From positions 4,456,501 through 4,520,500 of the forward strand of contig NZ_JADOVJ010000001.1 of NCBI RefSeq assembly GCF_015752315.1: 64,000 bases of DNA. Reading direction: 5' to 3'. The notes beneath the pieces are model-generated. The model searched no databases, was not told the origin of the DNA, and saw only the letters and a list, made by a program, of their open reading frames with translations. The translations under genes were made by a program, and so were the position numbers. Positions 29,642 through 38,518 of this stretch are shown piece by piece (position 1 is the first letter of the stretch; each line of letters opens with the position of its first letter). This DNA is from Nocardioides luteus. GTDB taxonomy: Bacteria; Actinomycetota; Actinomycetes; Propionibacteriales; Nocardioidaceae.

Positions 29642-30265
29642 TCATGCGCCCGCGCGTGTTTCGGTAGGGACGGCGGTCGCGGCCGCCCTCCCGGCGTACA
29701 CGGTCCGGAAGAACGGCAGGGTGCGGTGCACCATCGGACCGATGAGGAGCGCCTCGGCGACGGTGCCGATCCCGACGATCCCACCGAGGAGCCAGCCCGC
29801 CGCGAGCACGGTGATCTCGACGCCCGCACGGCAGATCCAGACCGGTGCGCCGGTTCGCTGGTGAAGACCGGTCATCAGGCCGTCGCGCGGACCGGGACCG
29901 AGGCCCGGCGCGATGTAGATCCCCGTCGCCGCGGCCAGCAGCAACAGGCCGCCCGCGAAGACCGCGACCTGCACGAACACGCCGGAGACCGGCGGGATGA
30001 GCCACAGGCCGATGTCGGCCGAGGTGCCGACCAGGAGCACGTTGAGCACCGTCCCGATCCCGGGCCGCTGGCGCAGCGGGATCCAGATCAGCAGCACGCC
30101 CAGCCCGAGCAGGTTGGTCATCAGGCCGAACGAGATGCCGGTGACCTCGACCAGACCCGAGGCCAGCACGTTCCACGGCCCGACGCCGAGCGAGGCACGC
30201 AGAAGCAGGGCGAGTGCGATGCCATAGAGGAAGAGTCCAGTTATCAACCAGGAGAGCGACTTCAC
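29642..30265 (-). CDS. yczE: YczE-like integral membrane protein
   Basis: 207 aa with about six hydrophobic segments, in the YczE/YitT-like membrane family of unknown transport role. Landmarks are LLRASLGVGPWNVLASGL and APGLGPGPRDGLMTGL. GTG 30265 is chosen because AAGGA lies seven bases upstream; GTG 30280 and ATG 30325 are in frame, but the latter lies inside the operator repeats. It is divergent from a MocR-type regulator, the conserved YczE/YczR pairing. Confidence 0.82.
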   Translation of the reverse strand: MKSLSWLITGLFLYGIALALLLRASLGVGPWNVLASGLVEVTGISFGLMTNLLGLGVLLIWIPLRQRPGIGTVLNVLLVGTSADIGLWLIPPVSGVFVQVAVFAGGLLLLAAATGIYIAPGLGPGPRDGLMTGLHQRTGAPVWICRAGVEITVLAAGWLLGGIVGIGTVAEALLIGPMVHRTLPFFRTVYAGRAAATAVPTETRAGA

Positions 30266-30290
30266 AGAGAGATCCTTCACGATTGCAAAG

Positions 30291-30327
30291 CCAATCACGG
30301 GTCCAATCGAAGGTAAAGAAGCCAATC
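30291..30327. promoter_or_regulatory. candidate YczR operator (three CCAATC repeats)
   Basis: CCAATC occurs at 30291-30296, 30303-30308 and 30322-30327, in the gap between yczE and its divergent MocR regulator. MocR proteins usually bind direct repeats between themselves and the target gene. The placement would allow both repression of the regulator and activation of yczE. The protein-site match is inferred. Confidence 0.55.
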
Positions 30328-30343
30328 AGCGTAAGGTGGCCTC

Positions 30344-31774
30344 ATGCCTCGCGGAAGAATCGGTGCCACTGCGCTCGCTGGCCTGCTCGGTCAGTGGCAG
30401 GGAGAAGGCCCCGCCTACGAGAACCTCGCCGAGCGGATCCAGCTGCTGCTGATCGACGGCCGGCTCTCCGCCGACGTACGCCTCCCCTCCGAGCGCGAGC
30501 TCTCCGAACGGCTGATGCTGAGCCGCACCACGATCACCGCCGCCTACCGCCGCCTGCGGGAGCACGGCTACGCACTGAGCGTCCAGGGCTCGGGCACGAC
30601 GACGAAGCTCCCGCCCACGGCGCCCGACTCCTTCACCGAGGGCGGCGAGATCGACCTGGTCAGGGCCACCCTGCCGGCCACCCGGCGACTCCCCGAGGCC
30701 GCCGTGGAGGCGACCCGGCGGCTGGCCGACCACATGACCGGTCCCGGCTACACGCTGTGGGGCATCGAGGAGCTCCGCGCGGAGATCGCGGCGCGCTACA
30801 CCGACCGTGGCCTGCCGACGGACCCCGACCAGATCATGGTGACCACCGGCGGCCAGAGCGCGATCGCCCTGCTCGCGCGCACCGTGATCAGCCGCGGCGA
30901 CCGGGCCTACGCCGAGAGCCCGTCCTACCCCAACGCGTACGACGCCCTGAGCCTCGCCGGAGCCCGGATCATCACCAGCCCCGTCACCACCGACGCCGGC
31001 TGGGACATGCCGGCGATGCAGGCGGCCATCGCCCGCACCACCCCGGTGATGGCGTACGTCATGCCCGACTTCCACAACCCGACGTCCCGCTCGATGTCGA
31101 CCGAGGACCGGCTCCGCCTGCTGCACTCCGCCGCGAAGGTCGACACCCTCGTGGTGGCCGACGACACCACCGCCGAGCTGGACATCGACCGCCGCCAGAG
31201 CCACCCGCCGCTGGCCGCGTTGGCCGGTGAGCACCAGGCCCGGGTGGTCCACATCGGCTCGGCGAGCAAGATGCTGTGGGGCGGGCTGCGGGTCGGCTGG
31301 ATCCGGGCCGACCCGGTGCTGCTGACCCAGATCGCCAGCGGGCGCTCGGCGACCGACCTCGGCACCCCGATCTGGGAGCAGCTGGTCACCACGATCCTGT
31401 TCCAGCATCTTCCCGAGATCCTCGAGGAGCGCGCCGCACAGCTGGCCGCCGGCCGCGCCGCCCTCTACCAGGCGATGCGCGAGCACCTGCCCGACTGGGA
31501 GCTGCCGCCGCGCATCGACGGTGGTCTCTCCGCCTGGGTCGGCCTGCCCGCACCGGTCAGCTCCCAGCTCACCCTCGCCGCCCGGCCCCACGGCCTGCTC
31601 GTCACCGCTGGTCCGCGGTTCGGCGTCGACGGCGCCTACGAGCGTCACCTGCGGCTGGCGATCACGCCGCGACCCGACCTCGTCCGGCGCGGCGTCGAGA
31701 TCCTCGCCGAGGTCTGGCCCCGCGCCGCCTCCACCCCTGCCCTGGCCCTCACCACCTCGGAAGCGGTCGTCTGA
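30344..31774 (+). CDS. MocR/GntR regulator with aminotransferase-like domain (YczR type)
   Basis: 476 aa. The N-terminal GntR winged helix (about 20-85) contains LPSERELSERLMLSRTTITAAYRRL. A fold-type I PLP domain follows, with TTGGQSAIALL, YPNAYDALSLAGA, MPDFHNPTSRSMS and the PLP-lysine region IGSASKMLWGGLRVGW. Such proteins sense a PLP or amino-acid ligand. Divergent yczE is the likely target. GTAAGGTGG precedes ATG 30344. Confidence 0.92.
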   Translation: MPRGRIGATALAGLLGQWQGEGPAYENLAERIQLLLIDGRLSADVRLPSERELSERLMLSRTTITAAYRRLREHGYALSVQGSGTTTKLPPTAPDSFTEGGEIDLVRATLPATRRLPEAAVEATRRLADHMTGPGYTLWGIEELRAEIAARYTDRGLPTDPDQIMVTTGGQSAIALLARTVISRGDRAYAESPSYPNAYDALSLAGARIITSPVTTDAGWDMPAMQAAIARTTPVMAYVMPDFHNPTSRSMSTEDRLRLLHSAAKVDTLVVADDTTAELDIDRRQSHPPLAALAGEHQARVVHIGSASKMLWGGLRVGWIRADPVLLTQIASGRSATDLGTPIWEQLVTTILFQHLPEILEERAAQLAAGRAALYQAMREHLPDWELPPRIDGGLSAWVGLPAPVSSQLTLAARPHGLLVTAGPRFGVDGAYERHLRLAITPRPDLVRRGVEILAEVWPRAASTPALALTTSEAVV

Positions 31775-31835
31775 GCCGCAAGAAGTTCGGGTGAACTCGT
31801 TGTGACGCGCGCCACGTTGGGTCACGATGTGCAGC

Positions 31836-33461
31836 ATGCAAGGACTGATCCAGGACGCACCGCTGACCATCGACACGATCATCCGGCGCGCCGAGCGCGT
31901 CTTCCCGACGCGGGAGATCGTCACCAAGACCGCGACCGGTCTGGAACGCAGCACGTTCAAGGACCTGGCCGTGGAGGTACGCAAGCAGGCCGGTGTCCTC
32001 GACCGGCTCGGCATCTCCGAGGACGGCCGGGTGGCGAGCTTCGCGTGGAACACCCTGCGCCACCTGGCGCTCTACTACTCCGTCCCCTGCACCGGCCGGG
32101 TGCTGCACACCGGCAACATCCGCTACTTCCCCGAGCAGCTCGTCTACACGTTCAACCACGCCGAGGACGAGGCCGTCTTCATCGACCGCTCGCTGCTCGG
32201 CCTGCTGGCGCCGCTGCTCCCGCAGCTGACCACCCTCAAGCACGTCGTCGTGATGGACGACGGGGCGCCGACGCCGCTCCCGGACGACCCGCGGGTCGTC
32301 TCCTACGAGGAGCTGATGGCCGACGCCGAGGAGGCGGTGATCGACGGACGGGTCACCGACGAGCGCGCCGCCGCCGGGATCTGCTACACCTCCGGCACGA
32401 CGGGCAACCCGAAGGGCGTCGTCTACACCCACCGCTCGCAGTACCTGCACGCGCTGGCCTCCCTGTCCGGCACCCTCTTCGGCACCAACGACCGTGACCG
32501 CGTGCTGCCGGTGGTGCCGTTCTTCCACGCCAACGGCTGGGGCTTCGCCCACTCCTCGCTGCTGGCCGGCGCCAACCTGATCCTGCCCGGCCCCGACCTC
32601 TCGCCCGCCGGCATCATCAAGCTCCTCGAGGCCGAGAAGGTCACGATCGCGGCCGGCGTACCGACGATCTGGATGGGCATGGTCCCGCTCCTCAAGGACG
32701 CCGACCTCTCCTCGCTGCGGGTCGTCATCTGCGGCGGCTCCGCGGTGCCGAAGTCCCTCTCAGAAGCCTGGCGCGAGGCGATCGGGCTGCCGATCACCCA
32801 GGCCTGGGGCATGACCGAGATGTCGCCGCTCGGCAGCGTCTTCAACGAGCGCGCCGAGATCGCCGACCTCTCCGAGGAGGAGAAGGCCGACTTCCGTACG
32901 TCGCCGGGCATCCCGGCCGTCGGCGTCGAGCTCCGCATCGTGGAGCCCGGCACCACCGACGAGCTCCCGTGGGACGGCGAGACCACTGGCGAGCTCGAGT
33001 GCCGCGGGCCGTGGATCGCGTCGGGCTACTACAAGGTCGACGCGGCCGGCTCGTTCTCGCCCGACGGCTGGCTGCGCACCGGTGACATCGCCGCGATCGA
33101 GCCGCTGGGCTACGTACGCATCGTCGACCGCACCAAGGACCTGGTGAAGTCCGGTGGCGAGTGGATCTCGACCGTCGCGATCGAGAATCTCATCATGGGC
33201 CACCCGAGCATCGCCGAGGCCGCGGTCGTCGCCGTGCCGCACCCGAAGTGGGGCGAGCGGCCGCTGGCGTTCGCGGTGGTGAAGGAGGGTGAGTCGGTGA
33301 CCAAGGAGGAGCTGCTCGGCTACCTCGCCGACAACCTGGGCAAGTGGCAGGTGCCCGACGACGTGGTCTTCATCGACGAGGTGCCCAAGACCTCGGTCGG
33401 GAAGTTCTCCAAGAAGACCCTGCGCGAGGAGTACGCCGACTACAAGCTGCCCACGGCCTAG
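31836..33461 (+). CDS. long-chain fatty-acid--CoA ligase
   Basis: ANL-superfamily adenylating enzyme (541 aa) that activates fatty acids to acyl-CoA. The P-loop-like motif [16 protein letters not shown] (about 185), motif AWGMTEMSP, the hinge-region [11 protein letters not shown] and [15 protein letters not shown], and the C-terminal catalytic lysine in [12 protein letters not shown] are present. ATG 31836 or 31827 starts it. Together with the thiolase and thioesterase elsewhere in the window it fits lipid catabolism. It converges with the SARP gene with 8 bases between stops. Confidence 0.93.
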   Translation: MQGLIQDAPLTIDTIIRRAERVFPTREIVTKTATGLERSTFKDLAVEVRKQAGVLDRLGISEDGRVASFAWNTLRHLALYYSVPCTGRVLHTGNIRYFPEQLVYTFNHAEDEAVFIDRSLLGLLAPLLPQLTTLKHVVVMDDGAPTPLPDDPRVVSYEELMADAEEAVIDGRVTDERAAAGICYTSGTTGNPKGVVYTHRSQYLHALASLSGTLFGTNDRDRVLPVVPFFHANGWGFAHSSLLAGANLILPGPDLSPAGIIKLLEAEKVTIAAGVPTIWMGMVPLLKDADLSSLRVVICGGSAVPKSLSEAWREAIGLPITQAWGMTEMSPLGSVFNERAEIADLSEEEKADFRTSPGIPAVGVELRIVEPGTTDELPWDGETTGELECRGPWIASGYYKVDAAGSFSPDGWLRTGDIAAIEPLGYVRIVDRTKDLVKSGGEWISTVAIENLIMGHPSIAEAAVVAVPHPKWGERPLAFAVVKEGESVTKEELLGYLADNLGKWQVPDDVVFIDEVPKTSVGKFSKKTLREEYADYKLPTA

Positions 33462-33469
33462 GCCGCGGA

Positions 33470-36196
33470 TCAGCCCAGCTGCGCGAGGATCGAGTCGCAC
33501 TCGACCCTCGCGCAGCGGGCGTCCTCGTGCTTGCCCAGGGCCGTGCGGGTCTCGGCCAGGTGGCCGAGGGCGTCGGCCAGTCCGGGTAGGTCGCCGGCGG
33601 CACGCAGCTTGGTCACGGCCTCCTCGAAGTGGCCGGCCGCCTCGTCGAACGAGCCGAGCTGCTGGTGGATCCAGCCGATCGTGGCGACGACGTTGCCCTC
33701 GCTGCGGTTGCCGGGCGCCACCCGGCGCAGCCCGGCGAGCGCCGCCTTGCAGTGTCGGAGCCCCGACGCGTAATCGCCGTCGAGGGCCTCGTAGAGACCC
33801 AGCCGCCCGGTCGTCCAGGCCGCACGGATGGGGTCGCCCGCCCGGGCGAAGACCTCCGCCGCCCGAGCCGCGTACGCAGCAGCCCCGGCATGATCGCCGG
33901 AGGCCGTGGCCACGGTGGCCAGCCGGTGCAGGGTCTTACCCTCCGCCGCCAGGTCGGCCGACTCCATCGCCAGGTCGAGGGCGCGGCCGAGGTGGTCGAG
34001 GGCGTCCTCGACCCGCCCGAGCCGCCCACAGGCGGCCCCGGCGGCACGGTGCAGGACGCCGAGCCCGGCCGGGTCGCCACCCTGCGAGACGCTGCGGCGG
34101 ATCCCTGGCAGCGCGGCCTCGGCCAGCGCGGCGAGCTCGATCCAGCGTCCCTGGAGGTCGAGCAGGCGCTCGAGGGCCGCGACGAGCAGGACGATCCGGT
34201 CGAGCGCGATGCTCCTGGCGACGGCCGCGTCGATCACGCGTGACATCACCGGCAGCTGGGTGGCGATCCAGACCAGCGCCTCGGCACTGTCTCCGACGAC
34301 CTCGACGGCCACCCCGTCGCGGATCGGCTCGGTGGGATCGATGTGGCTCTGGTGGGGGTCGTAGGCGCTGTGCACGGACCGCGCGCTGAACACGTAGTGG
34401 TCGATCATCCGCAGCTCGGCCTCACGACGGACGTCGTCGGGCTCGTGGCTCGCGAGGTCGGCGGCGTACTCCCGGAGCAGGTCGTGCAGCACGAACCGGC
34501 CCGGTGCCACCTCGGTCAGCAGATTGGCCTCGGTGAGCTCGTCGAGCAGGCGGCGGGCCCGCACGCGCGGGACCCCGGCCAGGCTGGCCGCGGCCAGGAC
34601 CGTGAGCGTCGGCCCCGGGTGCAGACCGATCAGCCGGAAGAGCCGCGCGGCCGGGTCGGACAGGTGCCGTACGGACCACGAGAAGGTCGCCCGGAGATCG
34701 CCGCGTCCTCCGCCGAACCCGTCCAGACGGGACTCACCGAGCTCGTCGGCGAGGTCGGCCAGGGCATACGCCGGCCGGGTGGCCGCGCGGGCAGCCACGA
34801 CCGACAGCGTCAGCGGCAGCGAGGCGCACAGCTCGATGATCCGCTCCACCGCCTCCGGCTCGGCCAGGAGACGGTCCTCGCCGAGGCGCCCGGCCAGCAG
34901 CTCGTAGGCCTCGACGTCGTCGAGCAGCCCCAGCTCCATCGGCTTCGCGCCGGCCTCCGCGACCAGGCCGGAGAGCCTGTTGCGGCTGGTCACCAGGGTC
35001 ACGCAGCCGGGGCTCCCGGGAAGCAGGCTGCGGACCTGCTCGCTGTCGCGGGCGTTGTCGAGGACGAGCAGCACCCTCTTGTCGGCCAGCCTGCTGCGCA
35101 GCAGCCCGGCCCGGCCGTCGATGTCCTGGGGCTGGCGGGATCGTTCGACCCCGAACGCCTCGAGCACCACCCCGAGCGCATCCAACGGGTCGAGCGCGTC
35201 GCGCGGGTCGAAGCCGCGCAGGTTCACGAACACCTGCCCGTCCGGGAAGTGGTGGGCGCTGCGATGGGCCCAGTAGAGCGCCAGGGTCGTCTTGCCGATC
35301 CCCGCCGTGCCGGCGATCGCCGAGATCACGACGGCCCTGCCCTCGTCCTCGGCGGCCAGCTCGTCGAGCATCGTCAGATGGTCCTCGCGGCCGGCGAAGG
35401 CGGCGACGACCGGCGGCAGCTGGCGCGGCACGATCTGCTCGTGAGCCGGTTCGGGGGTGGGCTCGGGATCGTCGCCGTCGAGGATCCGCATGTGCAGGTC
35501 GCGTACGTCCTTGGACGGCTCGACCCCGAGCTCGTCGCGCAGGAGCCGGAAGAGGCGCTGGTAGGCGTCGAGGGCCTCGGCGGTGCGACCCGAGTGCCAC
35601 AGCGCGGTCATCAGCAGCAGCCACAGGCGCTCGCGCAGCGGGTTGTCCTGGACGAACGGCCCCAGGTCGCCCACCACCGCGGCCTGCCGGCCGAGCGCCA
35701 GATCGGCGGCGGCGCGCGACTCGACGGCGACCAGGCGCAGCTCGTCGAGCCGGGCGGCCTCGGTCGCGATCATCTGGGACTCGCCGACCCCGCCGTACGC
35801 ACCCCCGGTCCACAACCCCAGCGCAGCATCGAAGAGCATGCTGGCCCGCTCGTGGTCCCCGGCATCGGCGGAGGCACAGCCCTGCTCGACCAGCTCCTCG
35901 AAGCGGACCTGGTCGACGTCCGCGCCGACCAGCGCATAGCCGTTCGCACGGCGCTCCAGGTGGTGGCGGTGCTCGCCGAGCGCTCGGCGCAGGTCACGGA
36001 TGCGCTGGTGCAGGAGGTTCACCCCCGTCGCCGGGGGTGAACCTCTCCACAGCTCCTCGACCAGCAGGTCGGAGGAGACCGGCGCTCCACGCGCGGCCAC
36101 CAGCAGGGCGAGCAGCGTCCGCCGCGTACGCGACAGCTTCTGCACCGTGCCGTCGTCACAGATCAGCTCGACGGCGCCAAGGACCCGGACCCGCAC
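33470..36196 (-). CDS. AfsR/SARP-family transcriptional regulator with NB-ARC and TPR
   Basis: About 908 aa. An OmpR-like winged helix (about 1-95: LSRTRRTLLALLVAA, LVEELWRGSPP) is followed by the bacterial transcriptional activator domain (about 96-245), an NB-ARC STAND ATPase (AIAGTAGIGKTTLALYWAH, VLLVLDNARD) and C-terminal TPR-like helices. Such proteins activate secondary-metabolite or stress genes. No biosynthetic cluster is visible nearby, so the target is unknown. GGAGG precedes twin GTG codons at 36199 and 36196; the second has better spacing. Confidence 0.88.
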   Translation of the reverse strand: MRVRVLGAVELICDDGTVQKLSRTRRTLLALLVAARGAPVSSDLLVEELWRGSPPATGVNLLHQRIRDLRRALGEHRHHLERRANGYALVGADVDQVRFEELVEQGCASADAGDHERASMLFDAALGLWTGGAYGGVGESQMIATEAARLDELRLVAVESRAAADLALGRQAAVVGDLGPFVQDNPLRERLWLLLMTALWHSGRTAEALDAYQRLFRLLRDELGVEPSKDVRDLHMRILDGDDPEPTPEPAHEQIVPRQLPPVVAAFAGREDHLTMLDELAAEDEGRAVVISAIAGTAGIGKTTLALYWAHRSAHHFPDGQVFVNLRGFDPRDALDPLDALGVVLEAFGVERSRQPQDIDGRAGLLRSRLADKRVLLVLDNARDSEQVRSLLPGSPGCVTLVTSRNRLSGLVAEAGAKPMELGLLDDVEAYELLAGRLGEDRLLAEPEAVERIIELCASLPLTLSVVAARAATRPAYALADLADELGESRLDGFGGGRGDLRATFSWSVRHLSDPAARLFRLIGLHPGPTLTVLAAASLAGVPRVRARRLLDELTEANLLTEVAPGRFVLHDLLREYAADLASHEPDDVRREAELRMIDHYVFSARSVHSAYDPHQSHIDPTEPIRDGVAVEVVGDSAEALVWIATQLPVMSRVIDAAVARSIALDRIVLLVAALERLLDLQGRWIELAALAEAALPGIRRSVSQGGDPAGLGVLHRAAGAACGRLGRVEDALDHLGRALDLAMESADLAAEGKTLHRLATVATASGDHAGAAAYAARAAEVFARAGDPIRAAWTTGRLGLYEALDGDYASGLRHCKAALAGLRRVAPGNRSEGNVVATIGWIHQQLGSFDEAAGHFEEAVTKLRAAGDLPGLADALGHLAETRTALGKHEDARCARVECDSILAQLG

Positions 36197-36229
36197 CACA
36201 CCTCCTGTTGACCACGCAGCATTACGTCC

Positions 36230-36247
36230 GAGACGACCCATCGTCTC
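36230..36247. promoter_or_regulatory. inverted repeat upstream of the SARP gene
   Basis: GAGACGA (36230-36236) and TCGTCTC (36241-36247) are perfect 7-bp arms around CCCA, about 35 bases upstream of the SARP start. An operator or promoter-proximal hairpin is possible; the binder is unknown. Confidence 0.4.
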
Positions 36248-36315
36248 ATCACCACGCAGATGGTGACGCGGAATGCCGCCAGACGGTTGCCTGGAGGTTG
36301 GCTAAAATTTCGAGT

Positions 36316-36906
36316 TTACGGAACCCGCCACAGGCCGCTCTCGCCGCCCTTGTCGATCTGGAAAGCGACCTGCTTGATGTTCACCCCGACCGGGACGACG
36401 AACGGCACCAGGGCCGTCCGCTGGTCTCGCGGCTGCAACCCGAACGGGTTGGGGAACACCTCTCCGCCGTCGACCGTCACCGTGCTGGGCGCGCTCTTGT
36501 ACTTCTTGCCCGAGGCGTCGATGACCGTCGTACCGGTCGCCGGGGTGTCGTTGAACACCCGCGACCCGGCGTTGACGACCTGGATCTCGACGGCCATCAC
36601 ACGCGACCCCGGCGGGGTCTCGCTGCCGTCGGTGAACGACGTCTCGAAGACGTCCTGCACAGTCACCCTCAACAGGATTCCGGGTGCCTCGCCCTTGATG
36701 GTGCCCTCTGCCGTCAACCCCAGCTGCTGGTTCTGCTGGATCCTCTCGGTGCTGTCGACGGTGATCACCTTCTTCTCCATCGCGGGGTTCTCGCCATGGT
36801 TGTTGCTGTAGAACCCGTAGTCGATGGAACTGTCCGAACCGCAGCCGACCCCGGCCGCCGCGACGGCTCCCCCGAGGATCAGCATGGCCACACGACGCAC
36901 ACGCAC
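36316..36906 (-). CDS. lipoprotein with DUF4352-like domain
   Basis: 196 aa. The signal peptide ends in a lipobox (AAAGVGC), so the mature protein would be lipid-anchored outside the cell. The rest resembles the immunoglobulin-like DUF4352/telokin fold: VMAVEIQVVNAGSRVFND, then TVIDASGKKYKSAPS and RTALVPFVVPVGV. The ligand is unknown. It has a promoter region with a long inverted repeat and is followed by the SARP gene on the same strand. Confidence 0.8.
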   Translation of the reverse strand: MRVRRVAMLILGGAVAAAGVGCGSDSSIDYGFYSNNHGENPAMEKKVITVDSTERIQQNQQLGLTAEGTIKGEAPGILLRVTVQDVFETSFTDGSETPPGSRVMAVEIQVVNAGSRVFNDTPATGTTVIDASGKKYKSAPSTVTVDGGEVFPNPFGLQPRDQRTALVPFVVPVGVNIKQVAFQIDKGGESGLWRVP

Positions 36907-36920
36907 TCCTTATGAAATTT

Positions 36921-36965
36921 GTTGCCATGGAAGGGTAATTGTTCCCCTTGATTTACCATGGCAAC
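36921..36965. repeat. perfect 10-bp inverted repeat with AT-rich spacer
   Basis: GTTGCCATGG (36921-36930) and CCATGGCAAC (36956-36965) are exact reverse complements, 25 bp apart. A nested AAGGG/CCCTT pair lies inside the AT-rich spacer. It sits 15 bases before the lipoprotein ATG. Operator, promoter structure or relic of a small mobile sequence are all possible. Confidence 0.6.
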
Positions 36966-37155
36966 ATGCCGGAGTCCAAGCAGTCGGCCTAGGGTCTAAG
37001 GTCCCAATCCCAGCACAAGTCTTCGGGGATCATTTCCACAGAACGAAGCGGTGGACGGGGCCTGCCATCACCGGCTCGACGAGAAACCAGGGCGTGACCA
37101 GCGAAAGCTCGTCGATCGGGCTCACGCCGGCCATCGCGATGTGCACGAGCGGACC

Positions 37156-37536
37156 CTACTCCGTCCCCACGGCCGGACGCTCGACGAGAGCAGCCAGCTT
37201 CGCCGGAGCCTGGATGCAGTAGGAGTCGGTGAGGAGCTCGGCGATCTCGTCCCAGTCGGTGTCGTCGTCGACGATCATCCCGACCACGTTGCCGCCCCAG
37301 CCGGCCTTGAAGTAGGGGTGGCCGAGATGTTCGAAGGCGATCACCTCGTCGAGCTCGGCCCGGAACACGATCCGGAAGAGCTGGTCCTCGCCGCCGAAGA
37401 CGTGCGCGACCGTCGCCTGGCCGACCCGCCAGCGCACGCCGACCCAGGCGTCGTCCTCAAGACACTTCGGGAACGCGGCGAGGATCTCCCTCAGCCGCGC
37501 CACCATCGCCTCGGGAACCGCAGGACGCTCAGCCAT
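37156..37536 (-). CDS. MmcQ/YjbR-family protein
   Basis: 126-aa protein of the CyaY-fold MmcQ/YjbR group, often called DNA-binding but without an established role. Visible features are REILAAFP, WRVGQATVAHVFGG and YFKAGWGGNVVGMIV, followed by a C-terminal helix (IQAPAKLAALVER). ATG 37536 is chosen over upstream in-frame codons because it gives the usual length. It is divergent from the marR gene at 37613 and shares a promoter region holding a strong palindrome. Confidence 0.8.
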   Translation of the reverse strand: MAERPAVPEAMVARLREILAAFPKCLEDDAWVGVRWRVGQATVAHVFGGEDQLFRIVFRAELDEVIAFEHLGHPYFKAGWGGNVVGMIVDDDTDWDEIAELLTDSYCIQAPAKLAALVERPAVGTE

Positions 37537-37578
37537 GCTGCCGATCCTGCCAGGGACCACCGACATCATTAATTGCTA

Positions 37579-37601
37579 TACATGTTTATGATCAACATGT
37601 A
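37579..37601. promoter_or_regulatory. candidate MarR operator
   Basis: TACATGTT (37579-37586) and AACATGTA (37594-37601) form perfect 8-bp arms around 7 bp, a typical MarR-site geometry, 11 bases before the marR start codon and between divergent genes. Autoregulation by the adjacent MarR protein is inferred. Confidence 0.65.
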
Positions 37602-37612
37602 CCGTTTCTTCT

Positions 37613-38071
37613 ATGAAGAAGCAGACGATCGGATACGTCGTGTGGCGCCTCGCCATGCATCTGCGGGTGTCGATGGACCGAGCTCTCGCGCCGCTGGGCC
37701 TCACCCACGCGCAGTACTCGCTGATCGCCTCCCTCCACGGCCTCCGCTCCTCGGAGGCTCCCACCCAGAAGCAGCTGGCCGACATCACCGGCCTGGAGCC
37801 GATGTACGTCTCCAAGCTCGCCCGCCAGCTCGAGACCAAGGGCTGGGTCGAGCGCGTCCGGGACACGAAGGACACCCGGGCCGTACGCCTCGCCATCACG
37901 CCCGCGGGCACCGAGGTCACCCGCGAGGCGATCGCGGTGACCGGCCGGCTGCTCGACCAGCTCACCGCACCCATCGGCGGCCGCGACAGCCGTCAGGCAG
38001 CCGAGGCGCAGGCCGCGCTCGAGGCGATGCTCGCCGCACCCATCGACACCGATCCCACACCTGGAGATTGA
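37613..38071 (+). CDS. MarR-family regulator
   Basis: 152-aa winged-helix protein. The recognition helix lies in QKQLADITGLEPMYVSKLARQLETKGWV and the wing in RDTKDTRAVRLAITPAG. ATG 37613 lies right behind a MarR-like palindrome. The next gene starts 2 bases after its stop and encodes a second small winged-helix protein, so the pair is probably co-transcribed and autoregulated. Confidence 0.9.
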   Translation: MKKQTIGYVVWRLAMHLRVSMDRALAPLGLTHAQYSLIASLHGLRSSEAPTQKQLADITGLEPMYVSKLARQLETKGWVERVRDTKDTRAVRLAITPAGTEVTREAIAVTGRLLDQLTAPIGGRDSRQAAEAQAALEAMLAAPIDTDPTPGD

Positions 38072-38073
38072 TC

Positions 38074-38508
38074 ATGACCACCGCCACTCCCCCTGTTCCG
38101 AGCCCTGTCACCGGCGCCAACCTCGGCGTCGCCTACTTCGCGATCCGCAAGAACCTGCTCGAGGTGCTCGACGACTACGACCTCACCTTCGAGCAGTCGC
38201 TCCTGCTCAACTACCTGAGCCGAGGAGACACCCCGCGGGACGATCTGGTCGCGACGACCGCCGGCAACATCAAGGTCTCCACGGCCGAGGTCGAGTCCCA
38301 CCTCGACGCGGCGATCGCCCGCGGCCTGATCGCCGACGGTCTCACCCTGACCGCGGAGGGCGAGCGCCTCCAGCAGCAGATCACGGAGCGCAGTCAGCCG
38401 CTGACCAGGACGTTCTTCGCCGACATCCCGGCCGAGGACCTCGCCGCGACTGCGCGCGTCCTGGCCACCCTCACCGAACGGGCCAACGCCGCACTAGCTG
38501 CCTCCTAG
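38074..38508 (+). CDS. small winged-helix (MarR-like) protein
   Basis: 144 aa, helical. LEVLDDYDLTFEQSLLLNYLSRG resembles the dimerisation and first DNA-binding helices of MarR proteins, and VSTAEVESHLDAAIARGLIADGLTLTAEGERL reads like recognition helix plus wing, but the DNA-facing basic residues are few. It may act as a co-regulator or ligand-binding partner of the preceding MarR protein. That functional link is inferred from the two-base spacing. Confidence 0.65.
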   Translation: MTTATPPVPSPVTGANLGVAYFAIRKNLLEVLDDYDLTFEQSLLLNYLSRGDTPRDDLVATTAGNIKVSTAEVESHLDAAIARGLIADGLTLTAEGERLQQQITERSQPLTRTFFADIPAEDLAATARVLATLTERANAALAAS

Positions 38509-38518
38509 TATCGGGGCC

